From positions 1 to 64,000 of the forward strand of contig NZ_JAHDTH010000003.1 in NCBI RefSeq assembly GCF_018531445.1: a stretch of DNA of 64,000 nt. The letters run 5' to 3'. Below the pieces are notes generated by a model that worked only from the letters and a program-made list of their open reading frames with translations, was not told the DNA's origin and did not search any database. Position numbers and translations under genes: made by a program. The DNA comes from Pseudonocardia lacus (lineage in GTDB: Bacteria; Actinomycetota; Actinomycetes; Mycobacteriales; Pseudonocardiaceae). Shown here piece by piece: positions 50,799 to 59,647 of the stretch; position 1 is the first letter of the stretch; every line of letters starts with the position of its first letter.

Positions 50799-51680
50799 AT
50801 GCTCATCACGCTGATCGTGCTGGCCATCGCCGCAGCCGTGCTGCTGGTCGCGAGCGGTGCCCGGATCGTCAAGCAGTACGAGCGGGGCGTGGTGTTCCGC
50901 TTGGGTCGGGTCCTTCCCGAGACGCGCGGCCCGGGGCTCGCGCTGCTCGTCCCGTTCGTCGATCGGCTGCGCAAGGTCAGCATGCAGATCGTCACCCAGC
51001 CCGTCCCCGCCCAGGACGGCATCACCCGCGACAACGTGACGGTCCGCGTGGACGCGGTCCTCTACTACCGCGTCGTCGACCCGGTGCGGGTGGCGGTCGA
51101 CGTGCAGGACTACAGCTCGGCGGTGCTGCAGGTCGCGCAGGCCTCGCTGCGCTCGATCATCGGCAAGAGCGAGCTGGACGACCTGCTGTCCAACCGGGAG
51201 CGGCTCAACCAGGGCCTGGAACTGATGATCGACAGTCCGGCGGTCGGGTGGGGCGTGCACATCGACCGCGTGGAGATCAAGGACGTGGCGCTGCCCGAGT
51301 CGATGAAGCGGTCGATGTCGCGGCAGGCCGAGGCCGAGCGCGAGCGGCGGTCCCGGGTGATCACGGCCGACGGCGAGCTGCAGGCCTCGCGGACGATGGC
51401 GCAGGCCGCCGAGGTGATGTCCGAGCACCCCGCCGCGCTGCAGTTGCGGCTCCTGCAGACCGTCGTCGAGGTCGCCGCGGAGAAGAACTCCACGCTGGTG
51501 CTGCCCTTCCCGGTGGAGCTGCTGCGCTTCCTGGAACGCACCACACCCGCCGGCGACGCGGCCCGGCCCACCGAGAAGCCCGCGGAGCCCGAGAAGCCCG
51601 CGGTCGCAGCGCGCCGACCGGACCCCGAGCACGGCAACGGCGTCGTCGCCGCACCGCCCGCCGGGACCGTCCCGCGATGA
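50799..51680 (+). CDS. SPFH/band-7 family protein (slipin-like)
   Basis: 293 residues from the ATG at 50799, preceded by GGAGGACGAC; a GTG at 50781 is less likely. An N-terminal membrane anchor (LITLIVLAIAAAVLLVASGAR) is followed by the slipin core: IVKQYERGVVFRLGRVLPETRGPGLALLVPFVDRLRKVSMQ, TRDNVTVRVDAVLYYRVVDP, RSIIGKSELDDLLSNRERLNQ and GWGVHIDRVEIKDVALPESMKRSMSRQAEAERERRSRVITADGE. The tail is Pro/Ala-rich. Slipins scaffold membrane microdomains. No NfeD partner is present. It forms an operon with the overlapping Usp gene. Confidence 0.92.
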   Translation: MLITLIVLAIAAAVLLVASGARIVKQYERGVVFRLGRVLPETRGPGLALLVPFVDRLRKVSMQIVTQPVPAQDGITRDNVTVRVDAVLYYRVVDPVRVAVDVQDYSSAVLQVAQASLRSIIGKSELDDLLSNRERLNQGLELMIDSPAVGWGVHIDRVEIKDVALPESMKRSMSRQAEAERERRSRVITADGELQASRTMAQAAEVMSEHPAALQLRLLQTVVEVAAEKNSTLVLPFPVELLRFLERTTPAGDAARPTEKPAEPEKPAVAARRPDPEHGNGVVAAPPAGTVPR

Positions 51681-52582
51681 GCGGCGGTCCGGCCCTGGTC
51701 GTCGTGGCCGTGGACGACGCGGGCACCAGCGACGAGGCGGTGGAGTGGGCGGCGGCCGAGGCTGCGGTCCAGCGGTGCCCGCTGCACCTCGTGCACCGGG
51801 CCGGCCCCGCGGCGGTCGGCGATCCCTGCGGCCTCACCCTGCCGGTCACCGCGCCGCAGCCGGACACGGACGCCGACCTGGTGCTGGCCGACGCGCTCGA
51901 CCTTGCCCGCCGGATCGCCCCGGACGTCCCGATGTCCGCCCGGCCGATCACCGGCCCGCTCGCCCCGGCGCTGCTCGCCGAGACCCGCCGCGCGCGGCTG
52001 CTCGTGCTCGGCGGGCGCCCGCACTGCCGCCTGCGCCAGCTGCTGGTCGGCTCGGTGCCCGTGGCGGTGGCCGCCGCGGCGGCCTGCCCGGTGGTCATCG
52101 TGCGGGCCCGCGCGAAGGCCGATGGCGGGCAGCCGGGCCCACCACGGGTCGTGGTGGGGATCGACGGCGGCGCGGTGGACGCGGCCGCCATCGGCTTCGC
52201 CTTCCGGGCGGCCCGCCAGCGCTGCATCCCGCTGACCGCCGTGCACGCCTGGTCGCCGGACCTGCCGGCCGACCTCGACGCCCCGGCCGTCCGCGCAGCG
52301 GACGCCGAGCGGCTCGCGCGTCGCGTCCTCGACCGCGCCCTCGCGCCATGGCTGCCGCTGTACCCGGACGTGGTGGTGCGCGCCGAGCTCGTCCCGGCGC
52401 GGCCCGGCAGCGCCCTGGTCGCCGGGTCGCACGGAGCTGCCCTGCTGGTCGTCGGCAGTCGGGGGCGGGGCCCGGTGGTGGGCGCGCTGCTCGGCTCGGT
52501 CGGCCAGATCGCGCTGCGCCGCGGCCGCACGCCGCTGGCCATCGTTCGCGCTGGTAGCGCTCCCGTCGCGCACGCGTCCTGA
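51677..52582 (+). CDS. Tandem universal stress protein, second copy
   Basis: 301 residues, ATG overlapping the slipin stop (ATGA). Two Usp domains: the first begins VVVAVDDAGTSDEAVEWAA and has RLRQLLVGSVPVAVAAAAACPVVIV; the second begins VVVGIDGGAVDAAAIGFA and keeps VVGSRGRGPVVGALLGSVGQIALRRGRTPLAIV, the ATP-binding signature. The first domain lacks the G-x2-G-x9-G(S/T) pattern in full, so probably only the second binds nucleotide. Co-expression with a slipin under a MarR regulator suggests a membrane-stress response. Confidence 0.9.
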   Translation: MSGGPALVVVAVDDAGTSDEAVEWAAAEAAVQRCPLHLVHRAGPAAVGDPCGLTLPVTAPQPDTDADLVLADALDLARRIAPDVPMSARPITGPLAPALLAETRRARLLVLGGRPHCRLRQLLVGSVPVAVAAAAACPVVIVRARAKADGGQPGPPRVVVGIDGGAVDAAAIGFAFRAARQRCIPLTAVHAWSPDLPADLDAPAVRAADAERLARRVLDRALAPWLPLYPDVVVRAELVPARPGSALVAGSHGAALLVVGSRGRGPVVGALLGSVGQIALRRGRTPLAIVRAGSAPVAHAS

Positions 52583-52768
52583 CGGCGTCGCCCGCGGGGC
52601 GAGGACGGCTGACCGACGGTGAGGGCCCGAAGGGCGCGACATTGCCGGCACCCGGCAACACGACGGGTTCGGCTCTGCGATGCTCGACCGTGGTGGCGCG
52701 ACCGGATCGACGAGAACATGGAATCGATCCGAGAAAGTCCAGTGCACCGCCCGAGAGAGGGAAGAACA

Positions 52769-52963
52769 ATGCCGCACCCCGCCTCCGTCGCGATTCCCCG
52801 AGCGACCAACGGAAATCCGTCCCATTCGGCTGTTCGGACGTCGGTCGCGCGCCTGTCGGTGCGGCCCGTCGGGACCGCGGAACCGAGCGGCCACCTGATC
52901 GACATCGTCGAGGAGTGGGGCCAGCAGTCGTTTCCCGCGAGCGATCCGCCGGCCAACTGGTGA
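52769..52963 (+). CDS. Small protein (64 aa) with a QSFPASDPP motif
   Basis: ATG at 52769, with GAGAGGGAAGA upstream. The N-terminal 40 residues are low-complexity; the C-terminus EEWGQQSFPASDPPANW carries an (E/Q)SFPASDPP motif that I recognise from the end of many short bacterial proteins of unknown function. That argues for a real gene. The 186 bp before it (52583-52768) show no gene. It is followed closely by the STAS-like gene. Confidence 0.65.
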   Translation: MPHPASVAIPRATNGNPSHSAVRTSVARLSVRPVGTAEPSGHLIDIVEEWGQQSFPASDPPANW

Positions 52964-53004
52964 GAGGGCTGGTGAGAGGACCGCTGAGGAAGGAGGTACC
53001 GCAG

Positions 53005-53382
53005 ATGGGTACGGCGACTGTGGACGAAGCCCGGTTTGCCTCGGTGCGGGAGCGGGAGCAGGTCGTGCTCGCACTGGTCGCGCACCAGGTCGCCGACCTG
53101 GCACGCACCATCCCCTACCTGGTCGCCGACGTCCGTCGGCGGTTGGGGGAGGTGGCCGGGCCAGGGGAGGCCGACGTCGTGATCGACCTCTCGGCGGTGC
53201 CGCCGGCCCCGGCGTGCGCGCCCCTGCTGCTGCTCTTCCGGCTCGTGCGCCGGCTCGTGGGCCCGGCCGCGCGGGTGCTGGTCACCGGCGTCGCGCCGGC
53301 TCTGTCGGCGTGCCTGGTGTCCGGGCTCCCGGACGGGGTGGTGCTGGTCGACCGGAGCGGGCGGCACTGGTCGGGCTCGTAG
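53005..53382 (+). CDS. STAS-like protein of unknown function (125 aa)
   Basis: ATG at 53005 with a near-ideal ribosome site AAGGAGGT nine bases earlier. A helical N-terminus (REREQVVLALVAHQVADLARTIPYLVADVRRRLGEV) is followed by a STAS-like alternation: ADVVIDLSAVPPAPACAPLLLLFRLVRRLV, ARVLVTGVAPALSACLVSGLPDGVVLVD. A clear phospho-Ser site is missing. It could be an anti-sigma-factor antagonist relative or unrelated. It ends 16 bp before the convergent PucR gene. Confidence 0.6.
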   Translation: MGTATVDEARFASVREREQVVLALVAHQVADLARTIPYLVADVRRRLGEVAGPGEADVVIDLSAVPPAPACAPLLLLFRLVRRLVGPAARVLVTGVAPALSACLVSGLPDGVVLVDRSGRHWSGS

Positions 53383-53398
53383 ATCGGGACGGGCGGGG

Positions 53399-54601
53399 TC
53401 AGGACGGGCCCGGCACCTCGTCCGGCCAGCCCAGCAGCCGGGCGCCGAGGGTGGCGGCCTGGATGGTGAACCGCTGGGTGGGGTCGGTGGGGTCGTGGCC
53501 GGTCAGGTGGTGGATGCGGTCGAGGCGGTAGGTGACCGCGCGGGGGGATAGGTGCAGCCTGCGGGCCGTCTCGGTGGTGACGCCGCCGGTGGCGAAGTAG
53601 GCCTCCAGGGTGGTGAGCAGGGGGTCGGCGCCGCCGCGGGCGTCGACCAGCGGGCCCAGGACGCTGTGCACCAGGTCGGTGATGGCGGGTTGGTCGCGCA
53701 GCAGGACGCGGTAGATCAGCAGTTGGTCGGCGTGGATCACCGGGGCGGTCAGTTTCAGCCGCACGGCCGTGTCGAGGCCGTCGCGGGCCTCCTCGTAGGA
53801 GCGGGGGATGCCGTAGGAGCCCGGGTGCGCCCGGCCGACCGCCACCCGCCACGGCCCGCCGCGGGGGGCCCGACTCAGCTCGGCGTGCAGGAAGTCGCCC
53901 AGGCGGCGGGTGGGGTCGGGTGGGTCGGTGGGGGCGATCACCACGATCCAGCCGTCCTTCGTGGCCACCAGGACCTCGCGGTCGCCGACCCGGTTGACCA
54001 CGGCGCGTTCCAGGTCGCTGATGACGGGGTCGGCGCCGTCGAGGGGGTGGGTGGGCGCGGCGAGGGCGACCTGGTGCGGGCGGGCCATGTCGAGGCCGAA
54101 GGGCTCGGCCCGCTCGACGAGGCGGGCGACGTCGGCGTCGCCGCGCAACAGGTCCTCGATGAACTCGCGGCGCTGGTTCTCCTCCCAGCGCACCTGCTGG
54201 CGGCGGGCGTCGGTGTAGCCCTGGGCGAGGCGCGCGACGGCGGCGTCGACGACGAACAGGACCGCGTCGGTGGCGGTGCGCACGACCTCGCTGTCGGAGG
54301 AGCGCACGACGATCGGCAGCCGGGTCCACATCAGCCGCGCGGCGGACAGGTACAGCTGCACGACGCTGCCCGCCGAGACGCCCGTCTGCGCGGCCCGCCT
54401 GCCCTGCTCGGCGACGGCGTCGAGCTCGGTGCCGTGCGGGCGCCTGCCGCTCACCGCGGCGTCGGCGAGCAGGGCGAGGTAGTCGCCGAGCAGCTCGGCG
54501 GGAACCCCGACGTCGCGGGCCGCTCGCTGGGCCACCTCGGCCAGCCACGTGCTGTCGGACCGGGCCGGGAGCGCGCCGGTGTGCTGCTGCTGGTCCACCA
54601 T
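53399..54601 (-). CDS. PucR/CdaR-type transcriptional regulator
   Basis: 400 residues from the ATG at 54601, preceded by GGGAGGACGG; an upstream start at 54652 is weaker. The N-terminal ~170 residues are helical (RsbRD-like: VQLYLSAARLMWTRLPIVV, QGYTDARRQQVRWEENQRREFIEDLLRGD), a GGDEF-like middle region follows, and the C-terminal PucR helix-turn-helix reads LLTTLEAYFATGGVTTETARRLHLSPRAVTYRLDRIHHLTGHDPTD. It probably senses a small metabolite. Adjacent genes code for RNA polymerase factors, not a clear pathway. Confidence 0.9.
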   Translation of the reverse strand: MVDQQQHTGALPARSDSTWLAEVAQRAARDVGVPAELLGDYLALLADAAVSGRRPHGTELDAVAEQGRRAAQTGVSAGSVVQLYLSAARLMWTRLPIVVRSSDSEVVRTATDAVLFVVDAAVARLAQGYTDARRQQVRWEENQRREFIEDLLRGDADVARLVERAEPFGLDMARPHQVALAAPTHPLDGADPVISDLERAVVNRVGDREVLVATKDGWIVVIAPTDPPDPTRRLGDFLHAELSRAPRGGPWRVAVGRAHPGSYGIPRSYEEARDGLDTAVRLKLTAPVIHADQLLIYRVLLRDQPAITDLVHSVLGPLVDARGGADPLLTTLEAYFATGGVTTETARRLHLSPRAVTYRLDRIHHLTGHDPTDPTQRFTIQAATLGARLLGWPDEVPGPS

Positions 54602-54706
54602 GGCCGTCCTCCCGCCGTCTCCCGCCGAGATGGTGCTCGTCACCGCGACCATCGCACGCCGAGGGCGCGAGGCGCCCAGGGCATGCCCGGCGCGGCGCAG
54701 ATCGAC

Positions 54707-55099
54707 TCAGCGCGCGTCGTCGACCGCGGTGGCCTGGCAGGCCGGGCAGAGCCGGGTCCGGGGGATCGCCTGCAGCAGCACCCAGGGGATCGGCCCCGCG
54801 CACCCCCGGCAGCGCGTGTAGCGCCCCTGCCGCATCGCGGCCAACGCGTCGTCGATGTCGGTCAGGGCGCGGCGCGCACCGTCCAGCACGGCGGCCCGCA
54901 CCTCGGCCAGCGCGGTGCCGTCCGGGTCGACGGCCGCGGACGGCGGGACGGCCAGCTGCTCGACGCGGAAGCGGCGCTCGGCCTGCAGCGCGGCCCGCAG
55001 CCCGGCGAGCTGCGGCGGATCGGGCTCGCGCCGGCCGGGACGCCGGCCGGGACGGCGGCCGGGTCTCTGCGGCGGCGGGCGGTGCGTGGTGACGGGCAC
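54707..55099 (-). CDS. DksA/TraR-type zinc-finger protein
   Basis: 130 residues. The first 30 residues are a basic Pro/Arg tail (RRPGRRPGRR repeats). A coiled-coil region follows (LAGLRAALQAERRFRVEQL, LADVRAAVLDG-like helix, RALTDIDDALAAMRQGRY) and ends in a four-Cys zinc site, CRGC and CPAC, 17 residues apart. DksA relatives enter the RNA polymerase secondary channel. It lies 45 bp downstream of a GreA-like gene on the same strand, and both proteins may compete for that channel. Confidence 0.85.
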   Translation of the reverse strand: MPVTTHRPPPQRPGRRPGRRPGRREPDPPQLAGLRAALQAERRFRVEQLAVPPSAAVDPDGTALAEVRAAVLDGARRALTDIDDALAAMRQGRYTRCRGCAGPIPWVLLQAIPRTRLCPACQATAVDDAR

Positions 55100-55144
55100 G
55101 GCGACCTCCTCGGGTCGACGGGTGGTCCGGAGCGGAGCAGGGGA

Positions 55145-55627
55145 TCAGGGGTGGTGGGCGCCGTAGGGCACCGCGCGCAGCAGCGTGACCCGCATGTCGC
55201 GGCCGTCGGGCAGCGCGTAGCGGCGCCGCTCGCCCTCGCGCGCCCCGACCAGCGCCCGCCCCAGCGGGGAGTCGGGCGAGCAGGTCTCGACGCCGGGGTT
55301 CGCGCTGTCGTCGCGGTGGGCGAGCAGGAACGTCTCGGGATCGGGGTCGTCGTCGAACCGGACGGTGAGCACCATCCCGGGCTCGGCGACGCCGTCGTCG
55401 GGGGGCGTGCTCACCTGCGCGTCGCGCAGGATCTCCTGCAGCCGCCGGATCCGGGCCCGCTGCTCGCGGCGGTCGTCGAGCGACTTCTGCTCGGACAACG
55501 GGTCGCCGGTGTCGCGCACGTCCGCGCGCGCTGGCGGCGCCTGGGTGTGTCGCCGTACAAGCTCGGTCAGCTCGGCCTGCAGCCGCTCGTGGGCGTCCCG
55601 GGTCAGCCAGACCTGTGCTCTGCTCAT
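55145..55627 (-). CDS. GreA/GreB-family transcription factor
   Basis: 160 residues from the ATG at 55627, with AGAGGAGGATCG upstream. N-terminal coiled coil (LTRDAHERLQAELTELVRRHTQAPP, DPLSEQKSLDDRREQRARIRRLQEILRDAQV) and the C-terminal FKBP-like globule (VLTVRFDDDPDPETFLLAHRDDSANPGVETCSPDSPLGRALVGAREGERRRYALPDGRDMRVTLL). The acidic tip residues of GreA (DE near the loop) look altered to RRHT…DVRDTGD, so cleavage activity is uncertain. It is probably a paralogue rather than the housekeeping GreA. Confidence 0.88.
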   Translation of the reverse strand: MSRAQVWLTRDAHERLQAELTELVRRHTQAPPARADVRDTGDPLSEQKSLDDRREQRARIRRLQEILRDAQVSTPPDDGVAEPGMVLTVRFDDDPDPETFLLAHRDDSANPGVETCSPDSPLGRALVGAREGERRRYALPDGRDMRVTLLRAVPYGAHHP

Positions 55628-55939
55628 CGATCCTCCTCTGGTGGGCGCCGGGCCGAGGGCGTACGGGTGCGCGGGCGGACGTGCCGCGGCGCGACCCGGC
55701 CCGTCGGCGACGGCCACCGTGCGGGCCAGGCACAGCCAGAGCTACCACGCTTCGGCAACCTGCGGCCACACGCTGGAGAAAGGCTGCCGGTCGTCGGCAG
55801 CGAAGACGGCGGAGTGTTGCGGAGCGCGCACCCTGCCGGCCACGTCGGACCACCGCACAGTGGTGGAAAGGGCGTGCAGCCGCGTGCCCAGGTCGATCGC
55901 GCACGCCGAGCGACCGGGCTGGAGACGAGGAGCAAGGGG
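55628..55939. other. Intergenic stretch of 312 bp between divergent genes
   Basis: No frame gives a recognisable protein. It must contain the promoters of the GreA-like gene and the FAD oxidoreductase gene, but I see no clear -35/-10 pair or palindrome. TTGCGGAG at 55814 and GAGGAGCAAGGGG at 55928 (ribosome site of the downstream gene) are the only landmarks. Confidence 0.5.
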
Positions 55940-57205
55940 ATGTCGAGCGAACAGGTGCGACCGCGCCGGGGTGGCGCGGGGGTGGCTGTGGTGGGGGCCG
56001 GGATGGTGGGCCTGTCCACCGCGTGGTTCCTGCAGGAGCGCGGGATCGACGTGGAGGTGCTCGAACGGCGCACTCCGGGTGCCGGCGCCTCGTGGGGCAA
56101 CGCCGGCTGGCTGGCCCCGGCGCTGACCACCCCGCTGCCTTCACCCGACGTGCTCGGCTACGGGATGCGGGCGGTTCTCGACCCGGCCTCGCCGGTGTAC
56201 GTGCCGATCAGCGCCCGCCCGGCGCTGTGGCGGTTCCTGACGGGGTTCGCCCGCCACTGCACCCCCGCCCGCTGGACGCGGGCGATGACGGCGCTGCGAC
56301 CGCTCAACGAACGGGCGCTGGACGCCTTCGACGAGCTCGCCGCCGGTGGCGTCGACGCCGACACCCCCGTCGCCGACCCGTTCCTGGCCTGCTTCCACGG
56401 GTCCGACGGGCAGCAGGCGATGCTCGCCGAGCTCGCCGAGCTGGCCGAGCTCGGGCAGAAGGCCGGGTTCGAGGCCCTCGACGGGGCCGAGGCCCGCCGC
56501 CGCAACCCCGCCCTCACCGAGCACGTCACCGCCGCGGTGCAGTTGCACGACCAGCGCTTCATCGATCCGCCCGCCTTCGTGGCCGCGCTGGCCCACGCGG
56601 TTGCCCGGCGCGGCGGGCGGTTGCGCCTCGGCTGCGAGGTGCGCAGCGTGTACGACCAGGTCGACGGCGTCCGCGTCGAGACCACGTCGGGCCGGCGCCG
56701 CTACGACGCGGTGGTCCTGGCCCCCGGCGCGTGGATGCCCGACCTCGTCGGGCGCCTCGGCGTGCGGGTCCCGGTGCAGGCCGGGCGCGGCTACAGCTTC
56801 AGCGTCGCCGCCGACACCCCGCTGCCGGGCCCGGTCTACCTGCCCGACCAGCGGGTCGCCTGCACGCCCCTGGGCGGGCGGCTGCGGATCGCCGGGATGA
56901 TGGAGTTCCGCGGCCCCGACGACCCGCTCGACCCGCGCCGGGTGCGGGCCGTGGTCGAGGCGGCCCGCCCGTTCTTCACCGGGCTGCGGCTCGACGACCG
57001 CCGCGACGAGTGGGTCGGGTCGCGGCCCTGCACCCCCGACGGGCTCCCGCTGGTCGGGCGCACCCTCGTACCGCGGGTGTACGCCGCGGGCGGGCACGGC
57101 ATGTGGGGCATCGTGCTCGGCCCGCGCACGGGTCAGCTGCTCGCCGAGGCCGTCGCGACCGGTCGCGTGCCCGACGACCTGCGCCCGCTCGACCCGCTGC
57201 GCTGA
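55940..57205 (+). CDS. FAD-dependent amino-acid oxidoreductase (DadA-like)
   Basis: 421 residues. N-terminal FAD motif VAVVGAGMVGLSTAWFLQERGIDVEVLER, then TPGAGASWGNAGWLAPALTTPLPSPDVL, the DadA/glycine-oxidase-type segment that follows the flavin site. The DAO fold continues with VVLAPGAWMPDL, VPVQAGRGYSFS and the C-terminal GSRPCTPDGLPLVGRT…YAAGGHGMWGIVLGPRTGQLLAEAV. It would oxidise a D-amino acid or an N-methylated amine, passing electrons to the quinone pool. No transporter or racemase gene is next to it. Confidence 0.9.
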   Translation: MSSEQVRPRRGGAGVAVVGAGMVGLSTAWFLQERGIDVEVLERRTPGAGASWGNAGWLAPALTTPLPSPDVLGYGMRAVLDPASPVYVPISARPALWRFLTGFARHCTPARWTRAMTALRPLNERALDAFDELAAGGVDADTPVADPFLACFHGSDGQQAMLAELAELAELGQKAGFEALDGAEARRRNPALTEHVTAAVQLHDQRFIDPPAFVAALAHAVARRGGRLRLGCEVRSVYDQVDGVRVETTSGRRRYDAVVLAPGAWMPDLVGRLGVRVPVQAGRGYSFSVAADTPLPGPVYLPDQRVACTPLGGRLRIAGMMEFRGPDDPLDPRRVRAVVEAARPFFTGLRLDDRRDEWVGSRPCTPDGLPLVGRTLVPRVYAAGGHGMWGIVLGPRTGQLLAEAVATGRVPDDLRPLDPLR

Positions 57206-57296
57206 TCCGGCGCGCCGCCGGGGTTTCCGCGGGGCGGATGCGTGGTAGGCAAGCACGTCCGCGTTCCGCCGGACGAGTGCCGAGGAGGTCGCCGCG

Positions 57297-58562
57297 ATGG
57301 GTGGTGCACGACCGGCGAGGCCGCGGGTGGTCGTGGTCGGGGGCGGTTTCGCGGGGTTGGCCGCCGCGCGCGAGCTCAGCGGCGCCGACGTCGACGTCCT
57401 GCTGCTCGACCGCGACCCGTACAACACCTTCCAGCCGCTGCTGTACCAGGTCGCGACCGGGACGCTCAACCCCGGCGACGTCACCTACGCCCTGCGCGCC
57501 TTCGCCGGCCGCTTCGACAACGTGCGGTTCCAGCGCGCCCGCGTCGTCGACGTCGACCCGGCCGCCCGACGGGTGCACCTCGAGAGCGGGGGCGAGGTCG
57601 GCTACGACTACCTCGTCCTCGCCTGCGGGGTCACCGCGAACTACTTCGGGATCCCCGGCGCCGCCGAGCACGCCCGCACCATCTACCGCCGGAGTGGCGC
57701 GATCGGGGTCCGGGACCGGCTGCTGAGCAACCTGGAGGCGTTCGCCCAGGACCACGCGGACGCCGCGGAGCCGGTGGTCGTCATCGTGGGTGGCGGACCG
57801 ACGGGCGTGGAGATGGCCGGAGCGCTCGCCGAGCTCCGCAACACCGCCCTGCCACTGGCCTACCCGGAGGTGGACCCGCGGCGGGTGCGCGTGGTGCTGG
57901 TCGAGATGGCCGACGACGTGCTGGGGCCGTTCGACCCGTCCCTGCGCTCCTACGCCGCTCGCGCGCTGCGCGAACGCGGGGTGGAGCTGCGGCTGGGGGT
58001 CGCGGTCAAGGAGGTCCACCGCGATTGCGTCCTGCTCGGCGACGGGGAGCGGGTGCCGGCGGCGGCCACGATCTGGGCCACCGGGGTCAAGGTCGACGAC
58101 GACGTCTCCCGGTGGGGCCTGCCCCAGGGGCGGGGTGGGCGCATCCAGGTCGGTCCCGATCTGCGCGTGGAGGGCCATCCCGAGGTCTTCGCCGTCGGCG
58201 ACGTCGCCGCCGGTCGCGACGAGGCGCTGCCGCAGCTGGCGCGCCCGGCCATCGACGGCGGCCGGCACGCCGCCGCCCAGGTCCGCCGCATCCTGGCGGG
58301 ACTGCCGACCGAACCGTTCGTCTACCGCGACCGCGGCGTCTCGGCGACGATCGGCCGCAAGGACGCGGTGATCGAGCTGCCCTTCGGGGTGAAGGTGCGC
58401 GGCCTGCCCGCCTGGCTCGGGTGGGTCGGGATCCACGTCATCATGCTGATGGGCGGGCGCAACCGGGTGGCCACCATGGTCAACCTGACGGCGCGCTACC
58501 TCACCTGGCGGCGCAGCGCCAACGTCATCGTCGGCGATCCGCCGGCCCCGCAGCGGGGCTGA
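57297..58562 (+). CDS. Type II NADH dehydrogenase-like flavoprotein
   Basis: 421 residues, ATG at 57297 after GAGGAGG. FAD site VVVVGGGFAGLAAARELSGADVDVLLLDRDPYNTFQPLLYQVATGTL, where NTFQPLLYQVATG is the NDH-2 hallmark. NADH site VVIVGGGPTGVEMAGALAEL and the C-terminal FAVGDVAAGRDEALPQLARPAIDGGRHAAAQVRRILAG. The last ~60 residues carry the amphipathic membrane-binding helix (PAWLGWVGIHVIMLMGGRNRVATMVNLTARYLTWRRSANVI). It would pass electrons from NADH to quinone without pumping protons. Confidence 0.9.
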   Translation: MGGARPARPRVVVVGGGFAGLAAARELSGADVDVLLLDRDPYNTFQPLLYQVATGTLNPGDVTYALRAFAGRFDNVRFQRARVVDVDPAARRVHLESGGEVGYDYLVLACGVTANYFGIPGAAEHARTIYRRSGAIGVRDRLLSNLEAFAQDHADAAEPVVVIVGGGPTGVEMAGALAELRNTALPLAYPEVDPRRVRVVLVEMADDVLGPFDPSLRSYAARALRERGVELRLGVAVKEVHRDCVLLGDGERVPAAATIWATGVKVDDDVSRWGLPQGRGGRIQVGPDLRVEGHPEVFAVGDVAAGRDEALPQLARPAIDGGRHAAAQVRRILAGLPTEPFVYRDRGVSATIGRKDAVIELPFGVKVRGLPAWLGWVGIHVIMLMGGRNRVATMVNLTARYLTWRRSANVIVGDPPAPQRG

Positions 58563-58717
58563 CCCGGCCCGTAGCGCGTGGGGACGCGTCCTGGCGTACG
58601 GCGATCGGGCGTGTTCCGCCCGGTGGGTGACCACACGGGCTACGGTCGCCACAGCTCGGCTGAGGACCCGCCCGGACGGACCGGGGCCTCGCGCGGCGGG
58701 GAAGGCGGGAGCGGCCC

Positions 58718-59596
58718 ATGGGCGTGGACAGCGGCGTTGCGGCGGGGCTGATGCCGGCGGCGTTCTTCGGCCACGGCAACCCGATGAACGCGCTGGAGGT
58801 CAACCGGTACACCGCGGCGTGGCGGGCCTTCGGCGAGTCCGTGCCGCGGCCGCGGGCGATCCTGGTGGTCAGCGCGCACTGGTACATCAACGCCACCGCG
58901 GTCACCGCGATGCCGCGGCCGCGCACGATCCACGACTTCTACGGCTTCCCGCGGGAGCTGTTCGAGGTGCAGTACCCGGCGCCGGGGTTGCCGGAGCTGG
59001 CCGAGGAGGTCAGCGACGTCGTGCACCCGACCTGGGTCGGGGCCGACGTCGACAGCTGGGGGATCGACCACGGGACCTGGTCGGTGCTCGTGCACGCGTT
59101 CCCGGACGCCTCCATCCCGGTCGTGCAGCTGAGCATCAACGCCGACAAGAGCGCGCAGTACCACCTCGAGCTCGGGGCGAAGCTCGCGCCGCTGCGCGAG
59201 CGCGGCGTGCTGGTCGTGGCCAGCGGCAACGTCGTGCACAACCTGCGCGGCATGGACTGGTCGCTGACCGACGAGGGCTACGACTGGGCGCAGCGCTTCG
59301 ACGAGGACGCCAAGCAGTGCATGCTCACCGATCCGACCGGGTTCGCGGCGCTGGACGCGCACGCCGACTACCGCACGGCCGTGCCGACGCCGGACCACTT
59401 CATCCCGGCGCTGTACCTCGCCGGGCTGGCCGGCGCCGCCGGCGAGCGGTCGGCGTCCGTGCTGGTGGACGGGTACGCCTACGGCTCGCTGTCGATGACG
59501 GCGTACACGCTGGGCCTGGACTGCGCCCGGACCGCCGAGTCGGCCGGCGCGCCGCAGGCCCCGGCGGGGGTGCCGCCGGACGGCTCCAACATCTGA
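58718..59596 (+). CDS. LigB/YgiD-type extradiol dioxygenase
   Basis: 292 residues, ATG at 58718. YgiD (4,5-DOPA dioxygenase) pattern: [71 protein letters not shown] and [17 protein letters not shown]. The His residues in FGHG, SAHW, DHGTW and VVHN are the usual metal and base positions. It may open catechols at the 4,5 position. The true substrate in bacteria is not settled. Confidence 0.9.
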   Translation: MGVDSGVAAGLMPAAFFGHGNPMNALEVNRYTAAWRAFGESVPRPRAILVVSAHWYINATAVTAMPRPRTIHDFYGFPRELFEVQYPAPGLPELAEEVSDVVHPTWVGADVDSWGIDHGTWSVLVHAFPDASIPVVQLSINADKSAQYHLELGAKLAPLRERGVLVVASGNVVHNLRGMDWSLTDEGYDWAQRFDEDAKQCMLTDPTGFAALDAHADYRTAVPTPDHFIPALYLAGLAGAAGERSASVLVDGYAYGSLSMTAYTLGLDCARTAESAGAPQAPAGVPPDGSNI

Positions 59597-59647
59597 GCGG
59601 GAAGCCGTCCGGCGGCGACGAGCCTCGCGTCAGTGCTTGCCGCAGGG

